Source of the DNA: Catenovulum maritimum
GTDB lineage: Bacteria > Pseudomonadota > Gammaproteobacteria > Enterobacterales > Alteromonadaceae
Length of the DNA: 64,000 nt
Direction: 5' to 3'
Assembly (NCBI RefSeq): GCF_001050375.1
Contig: NZ_KQ130482.1
Span: 202,954 to 266,953, forward strand
Positions 1-9,489 of this stretch are shown piece after piece; position 1 is the first letter of the stretch, and each line of letters begins with the position of its first letter. Under the pieces are notes generated by a model. The model ran no database searches. It was not told where the DNA came from and saw only the letters and a program-made list of their open reading frames with translations. Both the position numbers and the translations under genes were made by a program.

Positions 1-371
1 AAGACAATAGAACCGCACCTAAACTCACTATGGCAGCGCGAACTAAATTACAGCAACATGATTGGCCAGGTAATGTCAGGGAGTTGGATAATGTTATTCA
101 GCGAGCGTTAATACTGGCTCAATATCAAGTAATTGATGGTTGCGATATTTTAATCGAATTAGATACCGCTATGCCGCAAAATGAGCCAGTGAGTCAAGAG
201 GAATCTCTGGGTAAAGAGTTAAGACAACAAGAGCATCAGATTATTCTAGATACTTTGTTGGCTTGTCATGGCAAACGAAATCGTGTTGCAGATAAGCTAG
301 GTATCAGCCCACGTACTTTAAGATACAAGATTGCTAAGATGCGAGAAATGGGGATCGAAATTCCAGTCTAG
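1..371 (+). CDS. flrC: C-terminal part of FlrC-like sigma-54 dependent response regulator (5' partial)
   Basis: The frame is open from the left edge (codons start at base 3), so this is the 3' end of a longer gene. The translation has the end of an AAA+ sigma-54 activator, WPGNVRELDNVIQRAL, which is the conserved block after the sensor-II region. It then has a Fis-type helix-turn-helix, RNRVADKLGISPRTLRYKIAKMRE, ending in GIEIPV. That tail closely resembles FlrC/FleR, which activates sigma-54 flagellar promoters. The receiver and most of the ATPase lie outside the window. Other NtrC-family members cannot be fully excluded. The flagellar basal-body genes (fliE onward) that usually follow flrC are not present downstream. 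Confidence 0.75.
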   Translation, partial: DNRTAPKLTMAARTKLQQHDWPGNVRELDNVIQRALILAQYQVIDGCDILIELDTAMPQNEPVSQEESLGKELRQQEHQIILDTLLACHGKRNRVADKLGISPRTLRYKIAKMREMGIEIPV

Positions 372-430
372 GTATTTTCTGCTAGATAAGCTATGCTGTT
401 AATTAGATATTGTTAACTATTCTGATTGAT

Positions 431-1315
431 GTGACTAAAAAAATCTTTATTAACAGCTTTATCATTAGTTTGATTTTCATTTTTAGCATCACTGTATATG
501 CGGCTGAGGTATTTACTTATAATCAAGGTGAAACCGAAGACGATGATAGAAATAGATATGATAAAAAATTACTGGTATTGGCTTTAGAAGCCACCAAAGC
601 TGATTTTGGTGACTATGTATTACAGCCAACTAAACGTGGCAGTAATTACAAAAGAAATTTAAAACTCCTCGAACAAAACTTTTACACTAACTTTTTTATC
701 CAAACTTCAATTGATGATGATATTTTAACTAAGTTTAAAGCAGTAGAAATTCCAATTGAAAGAGGCATAGTTGGCTATCGTGTTGGGATAATTAACCCTG
801 AAAGGCTCGACAAATTTAATAAAAATATGTCACTTGATGAGCTTAAAAGATTAAGCATAATTCAAGGTGATGGCTGGTTAGATACACAAATATTAAAACA
901 AAATGGCTATAATGTTTTTGGTATTTCTAATTACGATAGCTTGTTTCGTATGATTTCACTTTCGAGAGCGGATATTCTGCTTCGAGGCGCAAATGAAATT
1001 TCATATGAGTTAGATAACTTTATCACTAAATACCCTAATTTATCAGTAGAGCCGCATTTTATATTCCATTACCCATTACCAAGATTTTTTATTACTTCTA
1101 AATCGAATCTAAATGCAGCTAAGCGGATAGAAGTCGGTTTAAACCGAGCTTTTGAAGATGGTTCTTTTATGGCCTTGTGGCAAAGTCACTTTGGTAGTAG
1201 CTTGAAACAATTAAATTTAAAATCTCGACGAGTTATTGAGTTAAAAAATTCAAGTATTTCAAGCTTAGCGACTGACTATACTAAATACAATTTTACTCTT
1301 GCTGAAATGAAGTGA
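431..1315 (+). CDS. Secreted periplasmic solute-binding-like protein (SBP_bac_3 type)
   Basis: About 294 residues with an N-terminal hydrophobic signal segment (FINSFIISLIFIFSITVYAA) followed by an alpha/beta protein resembling extracytoplasmic domains of the type-3 solute-binding family. No transporter partner lies beside it, so it may be a stand-alone sensor or binding protein. The frame is open from a TTG at 410, but GTG at 431 gives a more normal signal peptide (VTKKIFINS) and I prefer it. The 3' end overlaps the 3' end of the convergent GH2 gene by about 23 bases. A similar orphan protein of about 300 residues lies at 24317. Ligand unknown. Confidence 0.55.
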   Translation: MTKKIFINSFIISLIFIFSITVYAAEVFTYNQGETEDDDRNRYDKKLLVLALEATKADFGDYVLQPTKRGSNYKRNLKLLEQNFYTNFFIQTSIDDDILTKFKAVEIPIERGIVGYRVGIINPERLDKFNKNMSLDELKRLSIIQGDGWLDTQILKQNGYNVFGISNYDSLFRMISLSRADILLRGANEISYELDNFITKYPNLSVEPHFIFHYPLPRFFITSKSNLNAAKRIEVGLNRAFEDGSFMALWQSHFGSSLKQLNLKSRRVIELKNSSISSLATDYTKYNFTLAEMK

Positions 1316-3761
1316 GTATGACTTCTGCAGGCTTTAATCCTTTAGCTGTAGCGGATACTGTCACTTGACCAATTTGATTTTTAAGGCTTTTTACTACCGC
1401 TACAAGTTTACCCCGAAAAGTATTTCTTTGATTGACTTGAAACCCTTCAACGGAAGCCGGATTGGCATTGCCCAGTGCGATTAGCTCCCCAGCCCCCGAG
1501 ACTGATAAGTTTAACTCAAGATCATAATCCCAGTAGTAAACAGTGTGATCATTTTCATCTAGCAATTGCGCCGTAATATAAACTAAATCTCTGCCATCTG
1601 GTGTTAAATTTAGTTTTTCTGCTGATAAACTAATTTTCTTGGCTTGCTGACTAGTTTTAAGCTGCCACCTACCTTGCGTATTACCTGCTGAATCATAACC
1701 GATTGCCTCTAGTAATCCTGCTTGGTAGGGCACTGAATAGCTCGTTTTGTACTCTGTGGCTTTTGAGGTGGCTTTTTTTCCTAAACTCTGACCATTTAAA
1801 AACAGCTCAACCTCAGGGTAAGCTGAATAAACCAAGACGTTTAACGCTTTATTCTCTTGGCCTGGCCAAGTCCAACTTGGATGCAAATCTGGTTGAACCC
1901 AATGTAAATACCAATCTGGATTTTGGGCAGGTTGGAGCGACGGAAAGGGACTTTCTATAAAAGCTGATATTTTATTCTTACCTGTTTTCCATAATACATC
2001 TCGATAATATGCCGAAGGTCGTTTATTACCTAAGACGTCTAACTCGCCACAGTAGGCAAGTGTCCAAGGAAAAGGGGCTAAACCTTTCCACTCTGGCGCA
2101 TAGCCAGTCCAGCCAATTGACGCTTCACCAATATAGTCCCAACCTGTCCAGACAAAGTCGCCTATGATGAAAGGGTATTTTTCAACATATTGCCAATATT
2201 CAAAGGCTCGGTTTGAGTATGTTTCTGAGCCGTACATTAATCGGTTAGGGAAACGTTCTCTGTCTTTTAAGTAATTAAATTCTTGGTAGTTGTAACCTAC
2301 AACGGAAAACTGTGACAGCAATTTGTCAGACCAAGTGTCAGAGGTATTTGCACCTATAGTAGCGGGTCGGCTTGGGTCTAATTTATTAACGACCTGAATC
2401 AATTTTTTTGCTGTTTTTGCGCCTAAATCACTGGTTTGCTCTGGGATCTCATTGCCTATGCTCCACATAATAATGCTCGGATGGCTACGATCTCGTTTTA
2501 TAAAATTAGTCAAATCGGTTTGCCAATCTTGAATAAAACGAGATGAATAATCATTCTTGTGATCCCATTTTTGTTGGTTCCAAGCGTCGAAAGCTTCACT
2601 TATTACTAGTAACCCTTGCTGATCAGCGGCATTTAAAAAAGCTTTAGAGGGCGGGTTGTGTGAAGTTCTAACCGCATTAAAGCCAGCATCTAGAATTATA
2701 CGAACCTTACGCTCTTCTGCGGCTTGGTATGCGGCAGCACCAAGAAGATAATTATCATGGTGCAGATTCATGCCTTTTAGTTTAATGGGATTGTTGTTGA
2801 TTAAAAGCCCTTGCTCAGGGTCAAAATTTAATGTGCGGATACCAAAATGACGAGTTTGGCTATGAATAATTTGACCATCTTCAATTATTGATTGCTTCGC
2901 TAGATATAAGTAAGGCTTACCGGGTTGCCAAAGTTTAGCTTGGTTGATAATTAATTCTATTTTTAGATTTTGTTGTTTAACTTGCGCTTTTAGTTTTTGC
3001 TGTTGAAAACTGACTAGGTTACTTTCAGTATCAAAAATTTCAGTTTTTAGGATGCGGGAATTAACTTTGCGCTGTGAGACTATCACTTCGGATAACAAGT
3101 TTACTTTAGCTGAATTGTCGAACACTTCAGTTGTGATAAAGGGAGAGTCTGTTTTTTGATAGCTTGATTGGTGGAAATGAATGCTTATGGGACGATATAT
3201 GCCTGAGCCAGAATACCAGCGACTATTTAGATGATTATTATTGACCTTAACTGCTAGCGTGTTGTCGCCTTGGTAATTTAAATACGGCTCAATATTGATC
3301 TCAAAGGCGGTATATCCATTATGCTGGCCGCCAATTAACTGGCCGTTTAAATACACTTCTGAGTTTAAGTAAACACCGCCAAAGTGGAGCATAACGCTCT
3401 CAAACTTAGCTAGCTCATTTAAGGGGATATTTTTTTTGTACCAGCCAATACCACCAACTACGTAGCCAGTGTCATATGCATCAATTGAATTTGGCGTAAA
3501 AGGACTCTGGCTAGCTGCTAAATTTTCAATCGACCAGTCGTGTGGGATATTAATTTTTCTCCACAATTTTTCCTGATTTTCGCTACTGGTTGCCGCTAAT
3601 AATTTTAAGTCGCCTTTATGAAAATACCAGTTCTCATTTATTTCTTGTTGTATGTTTTCAACAGAGGCTTGGGCAGTAAAACAAGTAAAAATATAAATGA
3701 TGAATTTAGACGCCAACCAATTTACCCAAGTTTTTAATCTTATTTTTCTTGCAAACTTCAT
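1293..3761 (-). CDS. Secreted glycoside hydrolase family 2 (beta-galactosidase-like)
   Basis: 822 residues with a signal peptide (cleavage probably near residue 32, TAQA). GH2 order is visible: N-terminal jelly-roll sugar-binding domain (about 40-195), Ig-like domain (about 205-310), TIM barrel (about 315-600), then a DUF4982-like region (about 640-700) and a C-terminal Ig-like domain (about 715-815). The acid/base is likely E438 in WSIGNEIPE, and the nucleophile E513 in YGSETYS. It would hydrolyse a terminal beta-glycoside (galactoside, glucuronide or similar) in the periplasm or outside the cell. Substrate is not decidable from sequence alone. GAGGGTG sits 7 bases before the ATG. It is divergent from the TonB-dependent receptor at 4108 and shares its LacI-operator-like sites. 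Confidence 0.85.
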   Translation of the reverse strand: MKFARKIRLKTWVNWLASKFIIYIFTCFTAQASVENIQQEINENWYFHKGDLKLLAATSSENQEKLWRKINIPHDWSIENLAASQSPFTPNSIDAYDTGYVVGGIGWYKKNIPLNELAKFESVMLHFGGVYLNSEVYLNGQLIGGQHNGYTAFEINIEPYLNYQGDNTLAVKVNNNHLNSRWYSGSGIYRPISIHFHQSSYQKTDSPFITTEVFDNSAKVNLLSEVIVSQRKVNSRILKTEIFDTESNLVSFQQQKLKAQVKQQNLKIELIINQAKLWQPGKPYLYLAKQSIIEDGQIIHSQTRHFGIRTLNFDPEQGLLINNNPIKLKGMNLHHDNYLLGAAAYQAAEERKVRIILDAGFNAVRTSHNPPSKAFLNAADQQGLLVISEAFDAWNQQKWDHKNDYSSRFIQDWQTDLTNFIKRDRSHPSIIMWSIGNEIPEQTSDLGAKTAKKLIQVVNKLDPSRPATIGANTSDTWSDKLLSQFSVVGYNYQEFNYLKDRERFPNRLMYGSETYSNRAFEYWQYVEKYPFIIGDFVWTGWDYIGEASIGWTGYAPEWKGLAPFPWTLAYCGELDVLGNKRPSAYYRDVLWKTGKNKISAFIESPFPSLQPAQNPDWYLHWVQPDLHPSWTWPGQENKALNVLVYSAYPEVELFLNGQSLGKKATSKATEYKTSYSVPYQAGLLEAIGYDSAGNTQGRWQLKTSQQAKKISLSAEKLNLTPDGRDLVYITAQLLDENDHTVYYWDYDLELNLSVSGAGELIALGNANPASVEGFQVNQRNTFRGKLVAVVKSLKNQIGQVTVSATAKGLKPAEVILTSFQQE

Positions 3762-3817
3762 TTTGTCACCCTCATTTTAACTCGTGCCATGTACATCTCA
3801 TATTAATTATGACATTA

Positions 3818-3831
3818 GGTAATCGTTTACT
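3818..3831. promoter_or_regulatory. Predicted LacI-family operator, GGTAATCGTTTACT
   Basis: Imperfect palindrome centred on CG, the usual LacI-family operator layout. Half-sites are GGTAAT and (reverse complement) AGTAAA. It lies about 60 bases upstream of the GH2 start at 3761. The same core, GTAAACGATTA, recurs at 4005-4018 on the other strand. Binding by the LacI protein at 13460 is an inference. Confidence 0.5.
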
Positions 3832-4004
3832 CAATCTTTTACTTTTTATTTTGAGTTGTTTTGGTTTTATTACTATTGTGTGTACTATTTGTTAAAAACA
3901 ATATTAAATTGGTTTTTTATTTAAGTGGTTGAATTTGAATTGTTTTTTTGTTTTTTGGGTTGTTTTTGTTGTTTTTTGTGTGATTTTTTTTATAAAAAAG
4001 CTTT

Positions 4005-4018
4005 GGTAAACGATTAAC
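4005..4018. promoter_or_regulatory. Predicted LacI-family operator, GGTAAACGATTAAC
   Basis: Central-CG imperfect palindrome about 90 bases before the TonB-receptor start at 4108. It shares an 11-base core in inverted orientation with the site at 3818-3831. Two sites about 187 bases apart in a divergent promoter would allow looping repression. Confidence 0.5.
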
Positions 4019-4107
4019 TTGATGTATAAATAAACAAATGAACTGTTCATATTCAAACCAAACAATACATTTAACATTACATAAATATAGAAATACCCGA
4101 GGCACAA

Positions 4108-6942
4108 ATGAAATTTAACCTTAAAAAAACTGCACTAACCTTAGCGATTTCTCAGCTCTTATATCAACCAGCTGTTTTCGCTGCTGAAAATGTTGAAACA
4201 GAAGATGAGATCGAAGTGATTTCGGTAAAAGGATTTGGTTCAAGTTTAGGTAAGGCATTAAGAGAAAAACGTTTTTCACCAAGCGTTGTTGAAATTATTT
4301 CTTCAGATGATTTAGGTACTTTACCGGATGTTAGTATTACGGACTCTCTCGTTCGTTTACCGGGTATTGCGGCTTCTCGAGATAGAGGAAATGCGAGTCG
4401 GATCTCTATTCGTGGTATGGGACCAAGACTCAATGTTGCAACTATGAACAATCGTGAAATTGTTTCAGCTGAACCAAGCCGAGATGTTCGCTTTGAGCAA
4501 TTTCCTGCGGAATTGATTGATTCGGTAGAAGTTTATAAAAGTCCGCTGGCAAGTAAAGCTGAAGGTGGTATTTCTGGTTTAGTGAATATGAATTTTGTTA
4601 GTCCGTTATCAAAAGATAAGCGCCTGATTAATTTTGGTGCGAGCTATATGTATAACGAGTTAGGTAATGATTTACCAGGCACAGATGGTAAAGGCTATAA
4701 AGCAAATTTTAGTATTGTTGACCAAGTATCTGAAACTTTTGGCTATGCCTTTGGTTTAACTTATCAAGATCAGCCTTCGTTAGAAAAAGGTATTGAATCC
4801 TGGGACTATAACAATGCGGCTAACCGTGGAGATTTGAATGAAAATGGCAAAGTGGAAGATGCGCCTTGGGGTGTTGTCGCCAAGAGTAAACGAGGCAATA
4901 ACGAAAGAACAGCTGGATTATTAATTTTAGAATACAAGCCAAGCGATAGTTTGACTATTAAAGGTGACTTATTTTATTCGCAATTTGATATTCAAGAACG
5001 CGATGATCAAATGGGGGCTGGCGATTTAGGTAACTGGGCGGACGACGGAAGCGGACCAAGAGGTTGGGGTTATGATGCTTACCATTCGTCTGGCTTGGTA
5101 CCTGTTATTGTTGATGGGCAGGATGCTAATAGCGAACGTTTACAAGCTGGGATTCAAAGGGGGGGTGGCACATATGTCTCAGTGCCTACTTGGTTCCAAA
5201 CTAATGAAATGTTAAGTGCAGGAGTTAATTTAGAATATATTGGCGATGTTTGGACAACAAGGCTAGACATAGGCTTATCAGAAGCAAGTATTAACTCAGT
5301 TTGGGCGAATATTACGCCTAATTTTAGCGGTGGTGATTATTTAGTTGGCTTTAATGCTGTTGAAAATGGCGGTGCTCAACCTTTAGGTATAGGGTCTGTT
5401 AATGATGCGAACAGCTATGGCTTAGCTGGTTTAGAATGGCAAGAAATACCAGCTGGTTCAGGTACTTGGGTTGAAGTTCAGGTTCCAGCAACTATGACAG
5501 GTGTGGGCGATCGAGAGCTCACAGATGAAATGGCTAATATAAATTTGGATTTTGAACGCGATTTAGATTTTAGCATTTTCAGTAAGTTATCATTTGGTGC
5601 CCGTGTAACAGACAGAACGAAAGTTAATGATGAACTAAATGATTGGACTCGTACGGCAAATTTAGATCATGGTTTAACTGATTTTGGCGAAATATATACA
5701 ATTGGTAATGAGTATGCGTTTGATAAAAGTGTCTTTGCTGATCAAGCTGCACAATGGGATGATTTAGTGGCTGAATTTAACATCACAGATGCAGATTTAG
5801 TGCCGCATATTTATACCTTTAAAGATTGGGATATGGTCGCTGAAAAAGCCTTTGGTGGTGCGAAAAATCCTGCTGGCAATCGAGATGATAAGAATTTACT
5901 CGCGTCTTGGGAGTTAACCGAAAAAAATACGGCAGCCTATGTGCAGCTTGATATTACAGGCGATTTGGCCGGGATTCCTTTTACTGGTAATTTGGGTGTG
6001 CGTTATGCTAAAACAGAAGTGACTTCGACAGGCCATACCAGTGAACTTGGTGATTGGACAGAAGTGTCTCCGGGTAATTGGCAGCAGCCAACCATAATTA
6101 CACCAACTCAAGTCAGTCATGAGTACGATGAAGTTTTACCTTCACTTAATATGGTTTTTAATATCACAAATGACTCTCAAATTCGTTTAGGCGCTGCGCG
6201 TACTATGTCTCGCCCACCATTATTAGAAATGAGAACAGGCTTTAGTTTTGATAAATCTAGCTTTCCGTACACTGCAAGTGGCGGTAATCCGACATTAGAC
6301 CCATACATAGCAGATCAATTCGATTTAGGTTATGAATATTATTGGGGAGAAAGTTCAGCAGCTTCAATTAACTATTTCTATAAAGACTTAAAATCACACA
6401 TAGGTCTTGAAGACAGCGTTATTAGCTACAACAACGACGAATACGATATCACTCGAACACTCAATGGTGATGGCGGCGTTATTCAAGGTTTTGAAATTTT
6501 ATATCAACAGTCTTTAGATATGTTACCTGCACCTTTTGATGGTTTAGGTATTTACGCAAACTATTCTTATACAGACAGTGATGTGATGGAATTTAAACCG
6601 GAAAATAATCCATATAATTTAGGTGGTTTATCAAAAGATATCGCCAGCTTTACTTTGTGGTACGACAAAGACGGTTTTGATGCGCGAATTTCTGTGAATT
6701 ATCGCAGTGAATATACGGGTGTAAATAGCTGGATCCCATCAAAAGTGAATTTAAATTCATCTGAAACAACAGCTGATGCGAGTCTTGGTTACTTTATCAC
6801 TGAGCAGTTAAAAGTTACTTTACAAGCTCAAAACCTAACCAACGAATCATCCGTTAATTATTGGGATAATGACTACGCTAAGCCTGCATATAATGTTGAA
6901 TGGGGTCGTCGTTACTTAATCGGTTTCCAATATTCAATGTAA
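4108..6942 (+). CDS. TonB-dependent receptor (SusC-like carbohydrate uptake)
   Basis: 944 residues with a signal peptide ending at VFAAE. A plug domain follows: GFGSSLGKALREKR, then the block around LPDVSITDSLVRLPGI, the RISIRGMGPRLN motif, and ELIDSVEVYKSP. A long beta-barrel ends in FQYSM. These are hallmarks of TonB-dependent receptors of the kind used for oligosaccharide import in Alteromonadales. It probably moves the oligosaccharide made or used by the neighbouring GH2 and GH5-like enzymes across the outer membrane using TonB energy. GAGGCAC lies just before the ATG. A hairpin follows the stop. Substrate not assignable from sequence. Confidence 0.88.
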   Translation: MKFNLKKTALTLAISQLLYQPAVFAAENVETEDEIEVISVKGFGSSLGKALREKRFSPSVVEIISSDDLGTLPDVSITDSLVRLPGIAASRDRGNASRISIRGMGPRLNVATMNNREIVSAEPSRDVRFEQFPAELIDSVEVYKSPLASKAEGGISGLVNMNFVSPLSKDKRLINFGASYMYNELGNDLPGTDGKGYKANFSIVDQVSETFGYAFGLTYQDQPSLEKGIESWDYNNAANRGDLNENGKVEDAPWGVVAKSKRGNNERTAGLLILEYKPSDSLTIKGDLFYSQFDIQERDDQMGAGDLGNWADDGSGPRGWGYDAYHSSGLVPVIVDGQDANSERLQAGIQRGGGTYVSVPTWFQTNEMLSAGVNLEYIGDVWTTRLDIGLSEASINSVWANITPNFSGGDYLVGFNAVENGGAQPLGIGSVNDANSYGLAGLEWQEIPAGSGTWVEVQVPATMTGVGDRELTDEMANINLDFERDLDFSIFSKLSFGARVTDRTKVNDELNDWTRTANLDHGLTDFGEIYTIGNEYAFDKSVFADQAAQWDDLVAEFNITDADLVPHIYTFKDWDMVAEKAFGGAKNPAGNRDDKNLLASWELTEKNTAAYVQLDITGDLAGIPFTGNLGVRYAKTEVTSTGHTSELGDWTEVSPGNWQQPTIITPTQVSHEYDEVLPSLNMVFNITNDSQIRLGAARTMSRPPLLEMRTGFSFDKSSFPYTASGGNPTLDPYIADQFDLGYEYYWGESSAASINYFYKDLKSHIGLEDSVISYNNDEYDITRTLNGDGGVIQGFEILYQQSLDMLPAPFDGLGIYANYSYTDSDVMEFKPENNPYNLGGLSKDIASFTLWYDKDGFDARISVNYRSEYTGVNSWIPSKVNLNSSETTADASLGYFITEQLKVTLQAQNLTNESSVNYWDNDYAKPAYNVEWGRRYLIGFQYSM

Positions 6943-6970
6943 GGCAAACATTAATTTTTAAAGTTTAAAG

Positions 6971-7000
6971 CTCAGCCTGTAAATAGTGCTACAGGCTGAG
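6971..7000 (+). terminator. Intra-operon hairpin after the TonB receptor
   Basis: An 11-bp perfect stem (CTCAGCCTGTA / TACAGGCTGAG) with an 8-base loop, between the receptor stop and the next GH2 start. There is no T-run, so it is more likely an mRNA-stabilising or partial-termination element that separates receptor and enzyme levels than a full terminator. Confidence 0.45.
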
Positions 7001-7034
7001 TAAATTTAGTAATTTTAACCCAGGTAAATGACAC

Positions 7035-9422
7035 ATGAATGCTTTCGTCCGCACCTTTTTATTTTCTATCCCCTTTTTATTAGCTGGCTGTAACAATCAG
7101 CAATCTAGCGAGAATAATAAATCGAGCGATATTTCTCAATTCCCTCTTTCTGAACAAGCCCAAGTCATAAATATTAATCAAGATTGGCAGTTTGTTAAAT
7201 CCAAAACTGATATTGATGTGACAAATTTGGCTGCTGACACTTGGCAGCAAGTATCTTTACCCCATACACCTAAAATTGAACCTATCGTTGTGAATGACCA
7301 GTTCCAGGGGTTTAGCTGGTATAAAAAGAGTATAAATTTACCAACTCAGTGGCAAGACAAAGTTATCTTAGTTCGGTTTGAAGCTGCAATGAATATTGCT
7401 GACTTATGGCTAAATGGGGAACATATCGGCCAGCATGTTGGAGGGTACTTACCTTTTGTTGTTGATCTAACTGAGCATTTAAATTTTGGCCAAGCAAATC
7501 ACTTGTTAGTAAAACTTGATAATAATGATAGCTATATTACAGGGCCTAAGCCGTTAGAGTTTTTAGATTTCAATACTTATGGTGGGTTATACCGAGACGC
7601 TAACTTATTGGTTAAAAATAAGCTTCATATTACTGATGAAATTTTAGCGGCAGAAGAAGCTTCAGGCGGTATTTTCGTGACTTATCCTATGGTCTCAAAA
7701 GACAAAGCAAGAGTCGAAATTAAAACGCATGTCCAAAATTCAGACTTAGTTAATCAAGATATTAAGTTAGTCCAGTTACTTAAAAAAGATGGAAAAGTGG
7801 TTGCTCAAGCACAAGCTAGTTATCAATTAGACAAGCAATCGGCTAAGCAAGTCAGCCAAACATTGGATGTGATAAACCCTGAATTGTGGCATCCAAATCA
7901 CCCTAATTTATATCAGCTTGAAACTCAGTTATATGCAAGCAATGTATTGCAGGAAACAACCGAGACTCGAATTGGTATCCGTGAGTTTAAATTTGATGAC
8001 AAACATCAATTATACATAAATGGTGAAAAGTTCTTTTTGCGTGGCGTAAATCGCCATCAGGAATACCCACATTTAGGTTATGCTATTTCTGCCGAAGCGG
8101 ATTACCGTGATGCGTACAAGATAAAATCAGCTGGTTTTGATTATGTTCGACTGTCGCATTATCCACATTCAAAAGCCTTCATGGCTGCAGCAGATGAACT
8201 TGGCTTAGTGTTAATTGATGCCATTTTAGGCTGGCAGTATTACTCGCCATTTAAAGAGTTCAGAGAGCAAATTCTTCAAACTTGTCGTGATTTAATCCGT
8301 CGCGACAGAAACCATGCAAGTGTGATCGCTTGGGAGTGTTCATTAAATGAATCTTGGATGCCAGATTACTTCTTAACTAGCTTAAATACAGCGGTTCACT
8401 CTGAATATCCAGGTTCTTATTCAGCAGGTTGGCAGACGGGTTTCGATCTTTATTTACAAGCTCGTCAGCATAGGCTTGAACATTATTCAAAACCTACTCA
8501 GCCATACAATGTATCTGAATACGGCGATTGGGAATACTATGCGCAAAATGCGGGCTTAAGTCAGGATTCTTGGGCTGATTTAAAAGCCGAAGAAAGAACT
8601 AGCCGTCAATTACTTTCGACAGGCGAAAAACGTTTGTTACAGCAAGCTCGAAATATACAAGAAGCGCATAACGATAACTTGAATACACCTGCATTTGCGG
8701 ATGGATATTGGGTAATGTTTGATTATAACCGAGGCTATGCAGACGATTTAGAAGCGTCTGGCATTATGAGTATTTTCCGTTCGCCTAAATATAGCTATTA
8801 TTTTTACCAAAGTCAGCGTTCGGCAGATATAGTATCTTCAGATTATCAGTCTGGTCCTATGGTCTTTATTGCGAGTGAATGGCAAGCTGAGTCTAGTTTA
8901 AATGTCAGAGTATTTAGTAATGCAGATGAAGTGGAGCTGTGGCTAAATGGTCAGCTAATCAGTCGTAACAAGCCGCTAGTCAATGATTTGTCGAGTAACT
9001 TAGCTCATCCTCCTTTTGAGTTCGAACTCGATAAATTTGAAGCAGGCGAATTAATCGCGAAAGCCTACATAAACAAGCAATTAGTTGCTGAGCATAGTGT
9101 TGCAACACCAGGGCAGGTGAGCTCGATTGAGCTTGAGATAGATACAAGCGGCAAATTACCTGCAACAGGGGTTAATGATGCTGTTTTTGTATACGCCAAC
9201 TTAACTGATGCTAATGGGCGTGTGGTGCCTATCAACGAGCAGAAGGTTCATTTTGAAACTCAAGGAGATGTTCAACTGATAGCAAAAGATTTTGCTTTAT
9301 CAGAAAAAGGCATTGCCTCAGGTTTACTGAAAATTGGTGCTAGTCTTGAAGGAGCCAAAATTAGAGCGCATTACAAGGAAAAGGATATTTCAACCCCTTG
9401 GTTAGATATCTCAGAGCTTTAA
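7035..9422 (+). CDS. Lipoprotein glycoside hydrolase family 2
   Basis: 795 residues. The N-terminus is a lipoprotein signal with lipobox LLAGC (C19), so it is probably membrane-anchored. GH2 layout: sugar-binding jelly roll (about 40-200), Ig-like (about 205-315), TIM barrel (about 320-640), then C-terminal beta domains including an Ig-like segment (SSIELEIDTSGKLPATGVND). The likely acid/base is E439 (SLNESW) and the nucleophile E495 (VSEYGD). The pair differs clearly from the GH2 at 1293, suggesting a different linkage or sugar. Encoded between the TonB receptor and the GH5-like enzyme in the same orientation, consistent with one operon. Confidence 0.85.
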   Translation: MNAFVRTFLFSIPFLLAGCNNQQSSENNKSSDISQFPLSEQAQVININQDWQFVKSKTDIDVTNLAADTWQQVSLPHTPKIEPIVVNDQFQGFSWYKKSINLPTQWQDKVILVRFEAAMNIADLWLNGEHIGQHVGGYLPFVVDLTEHLNFGQANHLLVKLDNNDSYITGPKPLEFLDFNTYGGLYRDANLLVKNKLHITDEILAAEEASGGIFVTYPMVSKDKARVEIKTHVQNSDLVNQDIKLVQLLKKDGKVVAQAQASYQLDKQSAKQVSQTLDVINPELWHPNHPNLYQLETQLYASNVLQETTETRIGIREFKFDDKHQLYINGEKFFLRGVNRHQEYPHLGYAISAEADYRDAYKIKSAGFDYVRLSHYPHSKAFMAAADELGLVLIDAILGWQYYSPFKEFREQILQTCRDLIRRDRNHASVIAWECSLNESWMPDYFLTSLNTAVHSEYPGSYSAGWQTGFDLYLQARQHRLEHYSKPTQPYNVSEYGDWEYYAQNAGLSQDSWADLKAEERTSRQLLSTGEKRLLQQARNIQEAHNDNLNTPAFADGYWVMFDYNRGYADDLEASGIMSIFRSPKYSYYFYQSQRSADIVSSDYQSGPMVFIASEWQAESSLNVRVFSNADEVELWLNGQLISRNKPLVNDLSSNLAHPPFEFELDKFEAGELIAKAYINKQLVAEHSVATPGQVSSIELEIDTSGKLPATGVNDAVFVYANLTDANGRVVPINEQKVHFETQGDVQLIAKDFALSEKGIASGLLKIGASLEGAKIRAHYKEKDISTPWLDISEL

Positions 9423-9431
9423 CTAAAAATT

Positions 9432-9464
9432 GCGAGCATCTGATAGTTAGCATGCTCGTTTTCT
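9432..9464 (+). terminator. Hairpin with T-rich tail between GH2 and GH5-like genes
   Basis: Stem CGAGCAT / ATGCTCG (with an additional C/G pair inside) followed by TTTTCTCTTTTTT. It looks like a rho-independent terminator, perhaps partial, since the next gene starts 68 bases after the GH2 stop on the same strand. Confidence 0.5.
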
Positions 9465-9489
9465 CTTTTTTCCTTGTTGGTATTTAAAA

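Larger units (their letters stand above)
3762..4107. promoter_or_regulatory. Divergent promoter region of the GH2/TonB-receptor locus
   Basis: A 346-base AT-rich gap between divergent start codons. It holds two near-palindromes with central CG (3818-3831 and 4005-4018) and a strongly T-rich block on the + strand (about 3904-3995). No convincing gene is present. The short minus-strand frames here are low-complexity translations of the T-rich block. Confidence 0.6.

Noticed and set aside
3904-4107. Two overlapping short minus-strand frames in the GH2/receptor gap
   Set aside because: Low-complexity Lys/Asn/Thr-rich translations of a T-rich promoter region, without ribosome-binding site or family match.
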